A stretch of DNA of 64,000 nucleotides, from the NCBI RefSeq assembly GCF_013359775.1, contig NZ_JABMCI010000055.1:1-64000 (forward strand). Direction: 5' to 3'. The notes under the pieces were generated by a model. It saw nothing but the letters and a program-made list of their open reading frames with translations. It made no database searches and was not told where the DNA came from. Positions 9,127 through 17,234 of the stretch are shown piece by piece (positions within the stretch are counted from its first letter, which is position 1; each line of letters begins with the position of its first letter). Position numbers and translations under genes: made by a program. Source of the stretch: Cellulomonas humilata (GTDB taxonomy: Bacteria; Actinomycetota; Actinomycetes; Actinomycetales; Cellulomonadaceae).

Positions 9127-11009
9127 GCGAATCCGTCGTGACCGGCGCCGATGCCGTCGCCGCAGCCCTCGAAGAACTCGGTGTCGACATTGTTTTCGGT
9201 ATCACCGGAGCAGGGAATCTCGCGATCTGTGACGCGATTTATCGGCGCGGAGCGACCCGGCTGATCTTCGTGCACCACGAGCAGGCGGCGCTCATGGCGG
9301 CCCAGGGCCTGGCGCGCACGACCGGTCGGCTCGGTGTCGCCCTCGTGACGACGGGCGGCGGCTCGACGAACGCGCTGACCGGGATCGTCGGAGCGCAGAT
9401 GGACTCGGTGCCGCTGCTCGTCCTCTCCGGCAACGAGAGCTCGATCCACACGAGCACGGACAACGAGCTGCGGATCTGGGGTGTGCAGGGCTTCGACTCG
9501 CGCCAGGTCTTCGCGCCGGTGACCAAGGCGGCGCACCGTGCGCGCAACGCGGACCAGATCCGCGACCTCGTGGTGAACTCGGCGCGCACGGCGCTCGAGG
9601 CCCGAGCCGGCGCCGTGACGATCGACATCCCGATGGACCTCCAGCGCAAGCCGCTCAGCACCACGCTCGCCGGGTCCCCGGCCGTCCCGGTCCTCGACCT
9701 CGGGAGCAGCGTGGACTACGGCGACGTCCTCGACTCGTCGCTGGACCGCCTGACGGCGGCGCTGCGGCGCAGCATGCGCCCGGTCCTGCTGCTGGGGAAC
9801 GGCCTGCGCAACGGCATGGACCGGCCCGAGATCCGCTCGCTCGTCGCGGACATCGGCATCCCCACGCTGCTGTCCTGGTCGGCGATCGACCTGCTCGACT
9901 CGTCGCACGCCATGAACTTCGGTCGCTCGGGCATCTACGGCGACCGGTACTCGAACATGATCGTGCAGAACGCCGATCTCGTCATCGCCATCGGCTCGCG
10001 TCTGGCCATCCCGCAGCTCAGCTACGACCCGGCGGACTTCGCTCGCGACGCGCAGGTGTTCGTGGTCGACGTGGACGGCAAGGAGCTGGAGAAGTTCGTC
10101 GGGGACCGGTGGGTCCGGGTGCAGGCCGACGCGGCGCAGTTCCTGGAGCAGTTCGCCAAGCTCGGGCCCGTCGCTGCGGACATCGACACATGGGTGCGCA
10201 AGTGCGAGCAGCTGCGCACCGACTTCCCGCGTCGTGCGCAGACCACCGAGGCGATCCCCGCCGCACAGCGCGACCAGTTCGTGAACTCCTACGACGTCGT
10301 CTACGAGATCAGCGACCAGGCGGGCTCCGACGACATCTTCGTCACCGACATGGGCACCGGGCTGTTGTCCGGGTTCTACGGTCTGGACGTCAACGAGGAC
10401 CAGCGCCTGGTGACGTCGCTGGGGCTCGGGGAGATGGGCTACGGCCTGCCCGCAGCGGTCGGTGCGCAGTTCGCGCACCCGGAGGCCCGGGTGGTCTGCC
10501 TGAACGCCGACGGCGGCATGATGCTCAACCTCCAGGAGCTCCAGACCGTCGCTCACCACAAGCTGCCCATCAAGCTCGTCGTGTTCAGCAACGACGGGTA
10601 CCTGATGATCAAGCACTCTCAGCGCAACCTCTTCGACGGCCGGTACGTCGGGTCGGACCTCGACTCCGGGGTGTCGTGCCCGGACTTCTCGAAGCTGGCG
10701 GACACCTTCGGGTTCTCGTACGTAGGGCTGTCGGAGCAGGGCGACATCAGCGCGAAGGTCGCCGAGTTCCTCGCGACGGACGGCCCCGTGCTCCTCGAGG
10801 TGTTCATGCACCCCGAGCAGCTGTTCATCCCCCGCGTCGGCACGCTCAAGGGCGAGAACGGCACGCTCATCTCGCCGCCGCTCGAGGACATGATCCCGCT
10901 GGTGAGCGAGGCGGAGCTGAGTGCTGCGATGAGCGGGGCGCTGCACCCGGAGTCGACCAGGATCCGCAGCGTGCCGGGCGTGCTCCCGGTACAGGGAGGC
11001 AAGTCATGA
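9123..11009 (+). CDS. ThDP-dependent acetolactate-synthase-like enzyme, candidate YerE-type C-branching transferase
   Basis: 628 residues with the acetolactate synthase fold: N-terminal pyrimidine-binding domain with the activating Glu53 in HHEQAAL, a middle domain (about 195-345), and a C-terminal cofactor domain with NADGGMMLN (461-469) and a distal Asn490 in VFSNDGY. The usual GDG reads ADG. It lies between a Gtr pair and aldolase genes in a CDP-dideoxysugar operon, not beside ilvN or ilvC. In Yersinia, YerE, a ThDP flavoenzyme of this family, decarboxylates pyruvate and adds the two-carbon unit to C4 of CDP-4-keto-3,6-dideoxyglucose. The same chemistry is proposed here. The acyl donor may be longer, because an aldolase follows. 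An ordinary catabolic decarboxylase role is less likely. Confidence 0.75.
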   Translation: MSESVVTGADAVAAALEELGVDIVFGITGAGNLAICDAIYRRGATRLIFVHHEQAALMAAQGLARTTGRLGVALVTTGGGSTNALTGIVGAQMDSVPLLVLSGNESSIHTSTDNELRIWGVQGFDSRQVFAPVTKAAHRARNADQIRDLVVNSARTALEARAGAVTIDIPMDLQRKPLSTTLAGSPAVPVLDLGSSVDYGDVLDSSLDRLTAALRRSMRPVLLLGNGLRNGMDRPEIRSLVADIGIPTLLSWSAIDLLDSSHAMNFGRSGIYGDRYSNMIVQNADLVIAIGSRLAIPQLSYDPADFARDAQVFVVDVDGKELEKFVGDRWVRVQADAAQFLEQFAKLGPVAADIDTWVRKCEQLRTDFPRRAQTTEAIPAAQRDQFVNSYDVVYEISDQAGSDDIFVTDMGTGLLSGFYGLDVNEDQRLVTSLGLGEMGYGLPAAVGAQFAHPEARVVCLNADGGMMLNLQELQTVAHHKLPIKLVVFSNDGYLMIKHSQRNLFDGRYVGSDLDSGVSCPDFSKLADTFGFSYVGLSEQGDISAKVAEFLATDGPVLLEVFMHPEQLFIPRVGTLKGENGTLISPPLEDMIPLVSEAELSAAMSGALHPESTRIRSVPGVLPVQGGKS

Positions 11010-11875
11010 GAGCCGCGATCATCGGGACGGGCAACATCGGCATCGACCTGGCCGAGAAGCTTCTGCGGGAACACTCGCTGGAGCTGATCGCCATGGCAGG
11101 TCGGCGAGCGAGCTCTCCCGGCCTGGCGCGCTTCGAAGGCCGGGTCAAGTACCTGACGGCCGACGGCGTCGACGGGCTCGAGGAGCACTTCGACGAGATC
11201 GACGTGTTCTTCGACGCGACCTCGGCGGACTCGCACCGTGAGCACTGGAAGCGGCTCGAGGGGCTCGGCAAGGCTGTCGTCGACCTGACCCCGTCGCGGG
11301 TCGGTGCGGCGTTCGTGCCCGGGGTGCTCGACCACGAGAACCAGCCCGGCAAGCCGATCCACAACATGTCGATGGTGACCTGCGGCGGCCAGGCCTCAGT
11401 GCCGATGGTCAGCGCCCTCGCGCGCCATGTCGAGCGCGTCGACTACGTCGAGGTGTCGTCGAGCATCGCGTCGCTCTCCGCCGGACCGGCCACGCGCGCG
11501 AACATCGACGACTACATCCGTGCGACGGAGAACGCCGCGCGGCTGGCGTCCGGCGCCGACGTCGCCAAGTCGATCCTCGTGCTCAACCCGGTCGAGCCGC
11601 CGACGATCATGCGGACGACCGTGCACATGAAGGGCCTCCTGGGTGACCTGGCGACTCTCGACCGCACCGTCCGCGACGCGGTCGACCTCGTGCGGGAGTA
11701 CGTCCCGGGCTACCGGCTGCTGGTGCCGCCCGTGCAGCATGCCGCCGACGTTCTCACCGTCTCCATCGGCGTCGAGGGGGCCGGCGACTACCTGCCGCCC
11801 TACGCCGGCAACCTGGACATCATCACCGCGGCCGCGGTGAAGACCGCGCTCGACATGGTCGCAGTCGCGAGTTAG
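11006..11875 (+). CDS. mhpF: Acetaldehyde dehydrogenase (acylating), MhpF/DmpF-like
   Basis: 289 residues. The family interconverts acetaldehyde, CoA and NAD+ with acetyl-CoA and NADH and forms a channelling complex with the aldolase encoded next. Seen are an N-terminal Rossmann motif IIGTGNIG, the catalytic Cys126 in MVTCGGQASVPM, and GNLDIITAAA near the end. Length is slightly under the usual 300-315. A GGGAGG lies six bases before ATG 11006, which overlaps the ThDP gene stop by four bases. No catabolic hydratase or ring-cleavage gene is nearby, so a role in sugar biosynthesis, possibly producing acetaldehyde from acetyl-CoA, is more likely than aromatic degradation. That direction is inference. 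Confidence 0.9.
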   Translation: MRAAIIGTGNIGIDLAEKLLREHSLELIAMAGRRASSPGLARFEGRVKYLTADGVDGLEEHFDEIDVFFDATSADSHREHWKRLEGLGKAVVDLTPSRVGAAFVPGVLDHENQPGKPIHNMSMVTCGGQASVPMVSALARHVERVDYVEVSSSIASLSAGPATRANIDDYIRATENAARLASGADVAKSILVLNPVEPPTIMRTTVHMKGLLGDLATLDRTVRDAVDLVREYVPGYRLLVPPVQHAADVLTVSIGVEGAGDYLPPYAGNLDIITAAAVKTALDMVAVAS

Positions 11876-11882
11876 GCATCCC

Positions 11883-12908
11883 ATGACCACCACCACCACG
11901 CCCACCGCGCAGATCACCGTCTACGACGTCACGCTGCGCGACGGCAACCACGCCCTCCGGCACCAGGCCTCGCGCGAGCTCGTGCGTGACTACTGCCAGC
12001 TCGCCGACGTGTCGGGTGTCGACTACGTCGAGGTCGGCCACGGCAACGGCATCGGCGCATCGTCGGCCCTGGTCGGCTTCTCGCTCGAGACCGACGAGGT
12101 CCTGCTCACCACCGCGCGTGAGGCGCTCACCCGCAAGAAGCTCGCCGTGCACTGCATCCCGGGTTTCGCGACCGTCGAACGCGACGTGCTCCCGGCGCTG
12201 GCGAACGGCGTGGACCTCGTGCGGATCGGGACGCACGTCACGGAGGCGGACACCGGCGCCAAGCACCTCACCGCGGTGCGCGAGGCGGGCCGCGAGGCCG
12301 TCTCGGTGCTGATGATGAGCCACATGGCCACCGTCGAGCGTCTGGTCGAGGAGTGCGTGAAGGTCGAGGGCTTCGGCGCGCAGGCCGTTGTGCTCATGGA
12401 CTCGGCGGGCCACTTCTCGCCGGCGGACGTCACGGCACGGATCTCCGCGATCGTCGACGCCGTTGGTATCGACGTGGGTTTCCACGCACACAACAACCTC
12501 GGTGTCGGCATCGCAAACGCGCTCGCCGCCCTGGACGCGGGTGCGACCATCGTCGACGGGTCCTCCGCAGCGCTCGGTGCCGGTGCAGGCAACGCACAGC
12601 TGGAGTGCCTCGCGGCGGTGCTCGTCCAGGAGTACGGGGTGGATCTGGGCGAGCTCACGCCGTTCTTCCGGATGGGCAGCCTGATCGCCGAGCGAGCTGC
12701 CGGCCACCTGCCGAAGACCACCAGCTCGAGCGTGATCAGCGCGCTGGCCGGTGTGTTCAGCGGCTATGCGCCGCACGTCCAGGCGATCGCCGAGGAGCTC
12801 AACCTCGAGCCTGCGCTCCTGTGGCGTGAGCTCGGGGCGCGCAAGGTCGTCGCCGGCCAGGAGTCGATCATCCGTGAGATCGCCCGCGATCTCATGGACC
12901 TGTCCTAG
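11883..12908 (+). CDS. mhpE: 4-hydroxy-2-oxovalerate aldolase, MhpE/DmpG-like
   Basis: 341 residues of the HMGL-like TIM-barrel family plus the C-terminal communication domain found in DmpG. Seen are TLRDGNHA with Arg19 and Asp20, a nearby catalytic His23, MDSAGHFSP, and the metal pair FHAHNN (His201, His203). The reaction is reversible: 4-hydroxy-2-oxopentanoate to or from pyruvate and acetaldehyde. It starts seven bases after the dehydrogenase stop. Pairing with MhpF is universal in catabolic clusters, but here the surroundings are nucleotide-sugar genes. If run in the synthetic direction it would supply a five-carbon 2-keto acid to the ThDP enzyme upstream; this is my proposal. Confidence 0.9.
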   Translation: MTTTTTPTAQITVYDVTLRDGNHALRHQASRELVRDYCQLADVSGVDYVEVGHGNGIGASSALVGFSLETDEVLLTTAREALTRKKLAVHCIPGFATVERDVLPALANGVDLVRIGTHVTEADTGAKHLTAVREAGREAVSVLMMSHMATVERLVEECVKVEGFGAQAVVLMDSAGHFSPADVTARISAIVDAVGIDVGFHAHNNLGVGIANALAALDAGATIVDGSSAALGAGAGNAQLECLAAVLVQEYGVDLGELTPFFRMGSLIAERAAGHLPKTTSSSVISALAGVFSGYAPHVQAIAEELNLEPALLWRELGARKVVAGQESIIREIARDLMDLS

Positions 12909-12910
12909 GC

Positions 12911-13882
12911 GTGGTCGCAGGGCCGATGCCGCCGTCCCGAACGACGGCTCCCGTCAGCGCGCGCGCCGCCGACCAGGTGGCCTCCGTCGTCCGACCTGAC
13001 GACCGGGTCCTGCTCACCGGCGCCGGAGGCTGGTTCGGCTCCACCGTCGCGGCGCTGCTGCACGGGCACGACGCACAGGTCATGCACGTGACCCAGCGTC
13101 CCCGCACGGTCCAGCACGGGAACGGCTCCGTCGAGGCCGTGGCGTGGGACTGGGCGACCGTGCGCGACTTCGCACCCACCGTCGTCGTGGACTGCGCCTT
13201 CGTCCTGCGCGACTACATCGACCAGACGTCGATCGAGCAGTACGTCCACGTCAACACCGTGCTCACCCAGCGCCTGCTCCAGGTCTCCCAGCTGCCGGGG
13301 GTCCGCACGGTGCTCTCGGTGTCGAGCGGCGCGGCGGCCCACCCCGTCGACGCCTCGCGGCACGAGGTGGACGTCGACCCGTACGGCTACCTGAAGCGGC
13401 AGGCCGAGCTCGCGTTGTCCGGGCTGGATGCGGCGGTCGACGCGAACCTGGTCGTCGCGCGCCCCTACAGCCTCTCGGGGACGCTGGTGAGCCGCCCTCG
13501 ACGGTACGCGTTCTCGGACCTCGTGCTCCAGGCCCGCGAGGGTGCCGTCCACGTCAAGGCGGGGCACGACGTGTGGCGTCGGTACGTCGGTGTCGACGAC
13601 TTCTTCGCGGTCTGCCTCGGCGTGGGTGCGCAACGGTCGGGGACCGTGAGCTCAGCCGGCGAGCTGGTCGAGTTCGGAGCACTGGCTGAGCGCGTGAACC
13701 ACGTCCTGGACGCACGCGCGACGGTGACTCGTGCCGACCGGACCGGCGCGCCGGCGGACGACTACTACTCACGGGACACCACGTGGGACGAGGCGTGCAG
13801 ATCTCTCTCGTACCGGCCGGCGGACCTCGACGAGCAGATCCGCACGGTCGACGCCTACCTGGCCGCGGCCGGCCGCTCGTGA
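12911..13882 (+). CDS. NAD(P)-dependent SDR, candidate reductase of the branched sugar
   Basis: 323 residues of the extended SDR (epimerase/dehydratase) family. The cofactor loop is LLTGAGGWFGS (Gly37, Gly40, Gly43), Ser residues lie in SVSSGAA (about 136-140), and the catalytic pair is Tyr158-Lys162 in PYGYLK. The first 30 residues are an extra extension, so a later start is possible; GTG 12911 is two bases after the aldolase stop. In the yersiniose pathway a reductase (YerF) reduces the keto group left after carbon transfer. This is the only SDR in the operon not assigned to another step, so it is the natural candidate. An epimerase role cannot be excluded. Confidence 0.75.
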   Translation: MVAGPMPPSRTTAPVSARAADQVASVVRPDDRVLLTGAGGWFGSTVAALLHGHDAQVMHVTQRPRTVQHGNGSVEAVAWDWATVRDFAPTVVVDCAFVLRDYIDQTSIEQYVHVNTVLTQRLLQVSQLPGVRTVLSVSSGAAAHPVDASRHEVDVDPYGYLKRQAELALSGLDAAVDANLVVARPYSLSGTLVSRPRRYAFSDLVLQAREGAVHVKAGHDVWRRYVGVDDFFAVCLGVGAQRSGTVSSAGELVEFGALAERVNHVLDARATVTRADRTGAPADDYYSRDTTWDEACRSLSYRPADLDEQIRTVDAYLAAAGRS

Positions 13883-14517
13883 CGGAGGAGCACGCCTACG
13901 ACGTCCTCGCGTCCCGCAGGGTGTTCGACGGGCGTGTGCTCTCGGTGCGCTCCGACCGGGTGCTCATGCCGGGCGGCACGGACGCGCAGCGCGACGTGGT
14001 GGAGCTGCCCGGCGCGGTCGGGATCGTGGCGCTGCGCGACGACGGCCGCGTGCTGCTGGTGCGGCAGTACCGCCACCCCGTCCGCCGTCGACTGTGGGAG
14101 ATCCCGGCGGGGCTGCTCGACTCCACGTCCGAGACCCCGCAGGACGCGGGGGAGCGCGAGCTGTTCGAGGAGGGCGGACTGCGCGCGAGCGGGTGGCACA
14201 CGCTCGTCGACACCTTGACGTCGCCGGGCATGTCCGACGAGACCATCCGGATCCTGCTCGCCCGAGGCCTGACGTCGATCGACGCCGACGAGGAGTACTC
14301 GCGGTTCGACGAGGAGGCCGAGATGGAGCGCTCGTGGGGCGACCTCGACGAGGCCGTCCGATGGTGCCTGGACGGCACGCTGGAGAACGGGCTCACGATC
14401 GCGGGCCTGCTCGCGGCGCGAGTCGCACGGGAGACACGGTTCGCCGACCTGCGGCCGAGCTCGACGCCGTGGCGGGCGCGGCGCGCCGGGTCGACCACGG
14501 ACGACGGGCAGCGGTGA
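13879..14517 (+). CDS. Nudix hydrolase, ADP-ribose pyrophosphatase-like
   Basis: 212 residues. A Nudix box is clear around residues 80-105, with Gly in PAGLLD and the REL-EEGG core, and the preceding VRQYRHPVRRRLWEIPAG is typical of NudF-type ADP-sugar pyrophosphatases. The C-terminal extension is polar. The GTG start at 13879 overlaps the SDR stop (GTGA). Actinobacterial nudF usually sits near pyrG and xerD; its coupling to a CDP-sugar operon is unusual and might mean it acts on a nucleotide sugar or clears a by-product. That is speculation; the family call is firm. Confidence 0.85.
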   Translation: MTEEHAYDVLASRRVFDGRVLSVRSDRVLMPGGTDAQRDVVELPGAVGIVALRDDGRVLLVRQYRHPVRRRLWEIPAGLLDSTSETPQDAGERELFEEGGLRASGWHTLVDTLTSPGMSDETIRILLARGLTSIDADEEYSRFDEEAEMERSWGDLDEAVRWCLDGTLENGLTIAGLLAARVARETRFADLRPSSTPWRARRAGSTTDDGQR

Positions 14518-14633
14518 TGGGGGAGGGTGCCGCAGCGGCCCTGGACGAACCCGCCGCCCCGTGACGGGACCGCAGCATCCCGTCTCCGGCCGATCAGGTC
14601 CGGCTGGACCTGAGGCTCCTGAGGCGCCCGTCC

Positions 14634-15824
14634 GTGCTCGCCCCAGCCCTGTCTGCGTGGCTCGCCGGTTGCTGGCTGGCGATCATCACGGCGACGACGT
14701 ACATCGGTGACGACCTGATCAACAAGGACATCCGAGCCGCCGCCGCCGAGCGGGGTACCGATCTGGGTGGCCTCATCGGGCACTACACGTCGCAGTGGAT
14801 GACGGAGCAGGGACGGTTCTTCCCCGGATCCCTGGGCTGGTCGTACACGGTCTTCTGGGTGACCGAGGTGCGCGTGCCCTACAAGTTCGTCCTGGGCGCG
14901 GTGCTGGTGGCGTGCGTCGCGGCGTGCGCTCTGCTCAGCGTCACGCTGACCGGTCGGTGGCGCGTCGCCCCCGCTCTGGTCGCGTCGGCGGTCTGCTTCG
15001 TGCAGGTCCGGGTCGGCTTCGATGCCATCATCGGGTTCGCTGGACTCGTCCCCCTCACCCTCGGGCTGTGCGCAGCCGCGATCGTCCTCCTCGTGCGAGG
15101 CCGCGGCTGGGTGTCCGCACTCGTCGCCGCGGCGCTCTACTCGATGGCGCTCGTGACCTACGAGACCGTGATCCTGTTCGTCCCCGCCATGGCCGCGCTC
15201 GTCGTGTACTGGCGTCGGCGCTGGCTCCCCGCCCTGGCGCTGGTGGTCCCAGCGGCGTTGGCCGCCGGGGCGGCGGTCGTCCTACGAGGCGCGGTGCGCA
15301 CGCCCACCCTCGCCGCCTACACCGTGGACCTCGACCCGCACGTCGTCGTCCCGACGTTCGCGAAGCAGGCCCTCGCTGCCCTGCCGATGTCGCAGTGGAT
15401 CCTCGGCGCTCCAGGCGTGCCGTCGGTGCCGACCGGCGCAGTCGTGGTGGCTGCGCTGGTGTGCGGACTGCCTGTCGCCGCGCTGATGCTCTCCGCGTCG
15501 GGCGGCCCTCTGCGTGCGTCGTGGGCGGCGATCGTCAGCCTGGGGGGATTTGGGCTGTGGATCTGGCTGACCTCAGCACTGCTCACCGGGATCACCGTGC
15601 GCTGGCAGGAGGAGGTGCACCGGGGACAGGGCTACCTGTCGGTCGTCTACGGCTATCTCGGGTGCGCCCTGCTCGCCTGTGCGATCTGGCTCGTCGGCGA
15701 GAGACTGGTGGCGGATCGGTCGCGGACGGCGCGGGCGGCGTGGAGGATCACGAGCGCGCTCGTGATCGCGGCTGTCGCGACCGCGACGATGGCGGGCAAC
15801 CTCGCGATCACGTCCTTGGTCTGA
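14634..15824 (+). CDS. Polytopic membrane protein, GtrII/GT-C-like
   Basis: 396 residues with about nine to ten hydrophobic segments. After the first span comes a short extracytoplasmic loop starting TTYIGDDLINKD, a DDD/N-type acidic stretch as seen after the first span of GT-C enzymes and of the GtrII family, followed by a re-entrant-looking QGRFFPGSLGW. Nothing stronger identifies it. The gene follows the Nudix gene by 116 bases on the same strand, with a weak AGG before GTG 14634. With the GtrB-like and GtrA proteins upstream, it could be the third, outer-face transferase of a Gtr system. That role is inference. Confidence 0.65.
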   Translation: MLAPALSAWLAGCWLAIITATTYIGDDLINKDIRAAAAERGTDLGGLIGHYTSQWMTEQGRFFPGSLGWSYTVFWVTEVRVPYKFVLGAVLVACVAACALLSVTLTGRWRVAPALVASAVCFVQVRVGFDAIIGFAGLVPLTLGLCAAAIVLLVRGRGWVSALVAAALYSMALVTYETVILFVPAMAALVVYWRRRWLPALALVVPAALAAGAAVVLRGAVRTPTLAAYTVDLDPHVVVPTFAKQALAALPMSQWILGAPGVPSVPTGAVVVAALVCGLPVAALMLSASGGPLRASWAAIVSLGGFGLWIWLTSALLTGITVRWQEEVHRGQGYLSVVYGYLGCALLACAIWLVGERLVADRSRTARAAWRITSALVIAAVATATMAGNLAITSLV

Positions 15825-15854
15825 CGATCCCGCGGACGGGACCCCGGCAACGGG

Positions 15855-16193
15855 CTACTGCCAGCCGTTGACCAGGGGCGTGTCGACGCCGATCGGTCCG
15901 AGCGCCTCGGCGCCGCCAGGGTTTCCGAGCGGCTCGGGACGACCCGGCAGCGGCAGCTCGAAGAACGCCAGGTTGTCCGCGGTGAACGCCTCGCGCTCGT
16001 CGTCGCCCTTGGCGCGCCGGGCGGGGAAGATGGCGACCTCGGGGCAGGCGAGCTCGCACGCGCCGCAGTCGATGCACTCGCTGGCGTTGATGTAGTTCTT
16101 CCGCTCGCCCTCGTAGATGCAGTCCACGGGGCAGACGTCGACGCACGAGCGGTCCAGCGCGTCGATGCATTCCTTGCCGATGACGTAGACCAT
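15855..16193 (-). CDS. fdxA: Seven-iron ferredoxin ([3Fe-4S][4Fe-4S])
   Basis: 112 residues. Cysteines at 9, 17, 21, 25, 40, 43, 46 and 50 match the 7Fe ferredoxin pattern: C9, C17 and C50 would hold the 3Fe cluster, C21, C40, C43 and C46 the 4Fe cluster, with C25 free. The acidic C-terminal extension is normal for actinobacterial FdxA. The gene begins three bases after the reductase stop, last in an operon with rfbH and rfbG. FdxA commonly serves monooxygenases; here the obvious electron acceptor is the [2Fe-2S] dehydrase RfbH. Confidence 0.93.
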   Translation of the reverse strand: MVYVIGKECIDALDRSCVDVCPVDCIYEGERKNYINASECIDCGACELACPEVAIFPARRAKGDDEREAFTADNLAFFELPLPGRPEPLGNPGGAEALGPIGVDTPLVNGWQ

Positions 16194-16196
16194 GGC

Positions 16197-17234
16197 TCAG
16201 CCTTCCGATCCGGCAGCGACGAACTCTGGCTGGAGCTCCTCGTCGGTGGAGTGCCCCGGGAACAAGGACAGGTCGGGGTCGATGAGGACGGCGGCGTTGT
16301 TCACCGCGGTCGCGGCCTCGCCGAACCCGGTGGCCATCAGTGCGACCTTGCCGGGGTACGTCGAGCAGTCTCCCGCGGCGAAGACGCCGGTGACGTTCGA
16401 CTGCATCGCGGAGTCCACGACGATCTTGCGGTCCTGCATGGCCAGGCCCCAGGCGGCGAACGGCGAGGGTGCGGTGACCAGGCCCAGCGCACCGATCACG
16501 GTGTCGGCGGGCATCTCGTGCTCGGCGCCCGACGAGTCCCGCACGACGACCGCACGGACCGCGTCGTCGCCGTGGATCGCCTGGATCTCGCTCTCCGTGA
16601 GCAGCGTGACGCCGAGCGACTCCGCGCGGCTCATCTGCGACGCGTGCGCCCGGAACTGGCGTCGGCGGTGGACCACGGTCACGGAGCGCGCGATGGGGGA
16701 CAGCTGGATCGCCCAGTCCAGCGCGGTGTCCCCGCCGCCCACCACGACGATGTCCTCGTCCTCGTGCGACGACGGGTCGTGCACGACGTACGTGACGCCC
16801 CGGCCGTGCCAGCCGTGCCCTAGGGGGAGCACCCGTGGTCGGATGCCCCCGACGCCCGTGGCCAGGACGACCGCGCGGGAGTCGATGGCGGAGCCGTCCT
16901 CGAGCGAGACGGACAAGCCGGCCTCGCGCTCCTCGCGCACGATGTCGACCACGTTCTGGCCGAAGATCGTGCGGGGCTCGTAGATCTCGGCCTGCGCGCG
17001 CAGCCCGGCGATGAGCTCGGCCCCCGTGATGCCGACGAACCCGGCGACGTCGTGGATCGTCTTGGCGGGGTAGAGGGCGGCAACCTGGCCACCGGGGTCC
17101 GGCTGGGCGTCGACCAGGGTCACGCTCAGGCCCCGGAAACCCGCGTAGTAGGCAGCGAACAGTCCTGCGGGTCCGGCACCGACGATGGTCAGGTCACACG
17201 CCGTGCGGTGCGCGAACACGTCCTGGTCCTTCAT
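16197..17234 (-). CDS. Thioredoxin-reductase-like ferredoxin-NADP+ reductase
   Basis: 345 residues. The FAD motif is IVGAGPAG (Gly19, Gly21, Gly24), the NAD(P) motif is VVVGGGDTALDWA (about 163-175), and HRRRQFRA (189-196) supplies the Arg residues that favour NADPH. The CxxC of true thioredoxin reductases is absent, as in YumC-type reductases. A final FAD motif reads FAAGDCSTYPGKV. ATG 17234 overlaps the rfbG stop by four bases; the longer open frame upstream is antisense-type read-through of rfbG in another frame. It would pass electrons from NADPH to the ferredoxin encoded next and thence to RfbH, replacing the AscD/DdhD reductase of the classical pathway. Confidence 0.88.
   Translation of the reverse strand: MKDQDVFAHRTACDLTIVGAGPAGLFAAYYAGFRGLSVTLVDAQPDPGGQVAALYPAKTIHDVAGFVGITGAELIAGLRAQAEIYEPRTIFGQNVVDIVREEREAGLSVSLEDGSAIDSRAVVLATGVGGIRPRVLPLGHGWHGRGVTYVVHDPSSHEDEDIVVVGGGDTALDWAIQLSPIARSVTVVHRRRQFRAHASQMSRAESLGVTLLTESEIQAIHGDDAVRAVVVRDSSGAEHEMPADTVIGALGLVTAPSPFAAWGLAMQDRKIVVDSAMQSNVTGVFAAGDCSTYPGKVALMATGFGEAATAVNNAAVLIDPDLSLFPGHSTDEELQPEFVAAGSEG

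Noticed and set aside
9123-11009. The ThDP enzyme as the house-keeping acetolactate synthase of branched amino acids
   Set aside because: No ilvN or ilvC follows, and the gene is coupled to gtrA and an acetaldehyde dehydrogenase; the usual GDG motif is altered to ADG.
11006-12908. Part of an aromatic or phenol meta-cleavage pathway
   Set aside because: No ring dioxygenase, hydrolase or hydratase is nearby; all surrounding genes concern nucleotide sugars.
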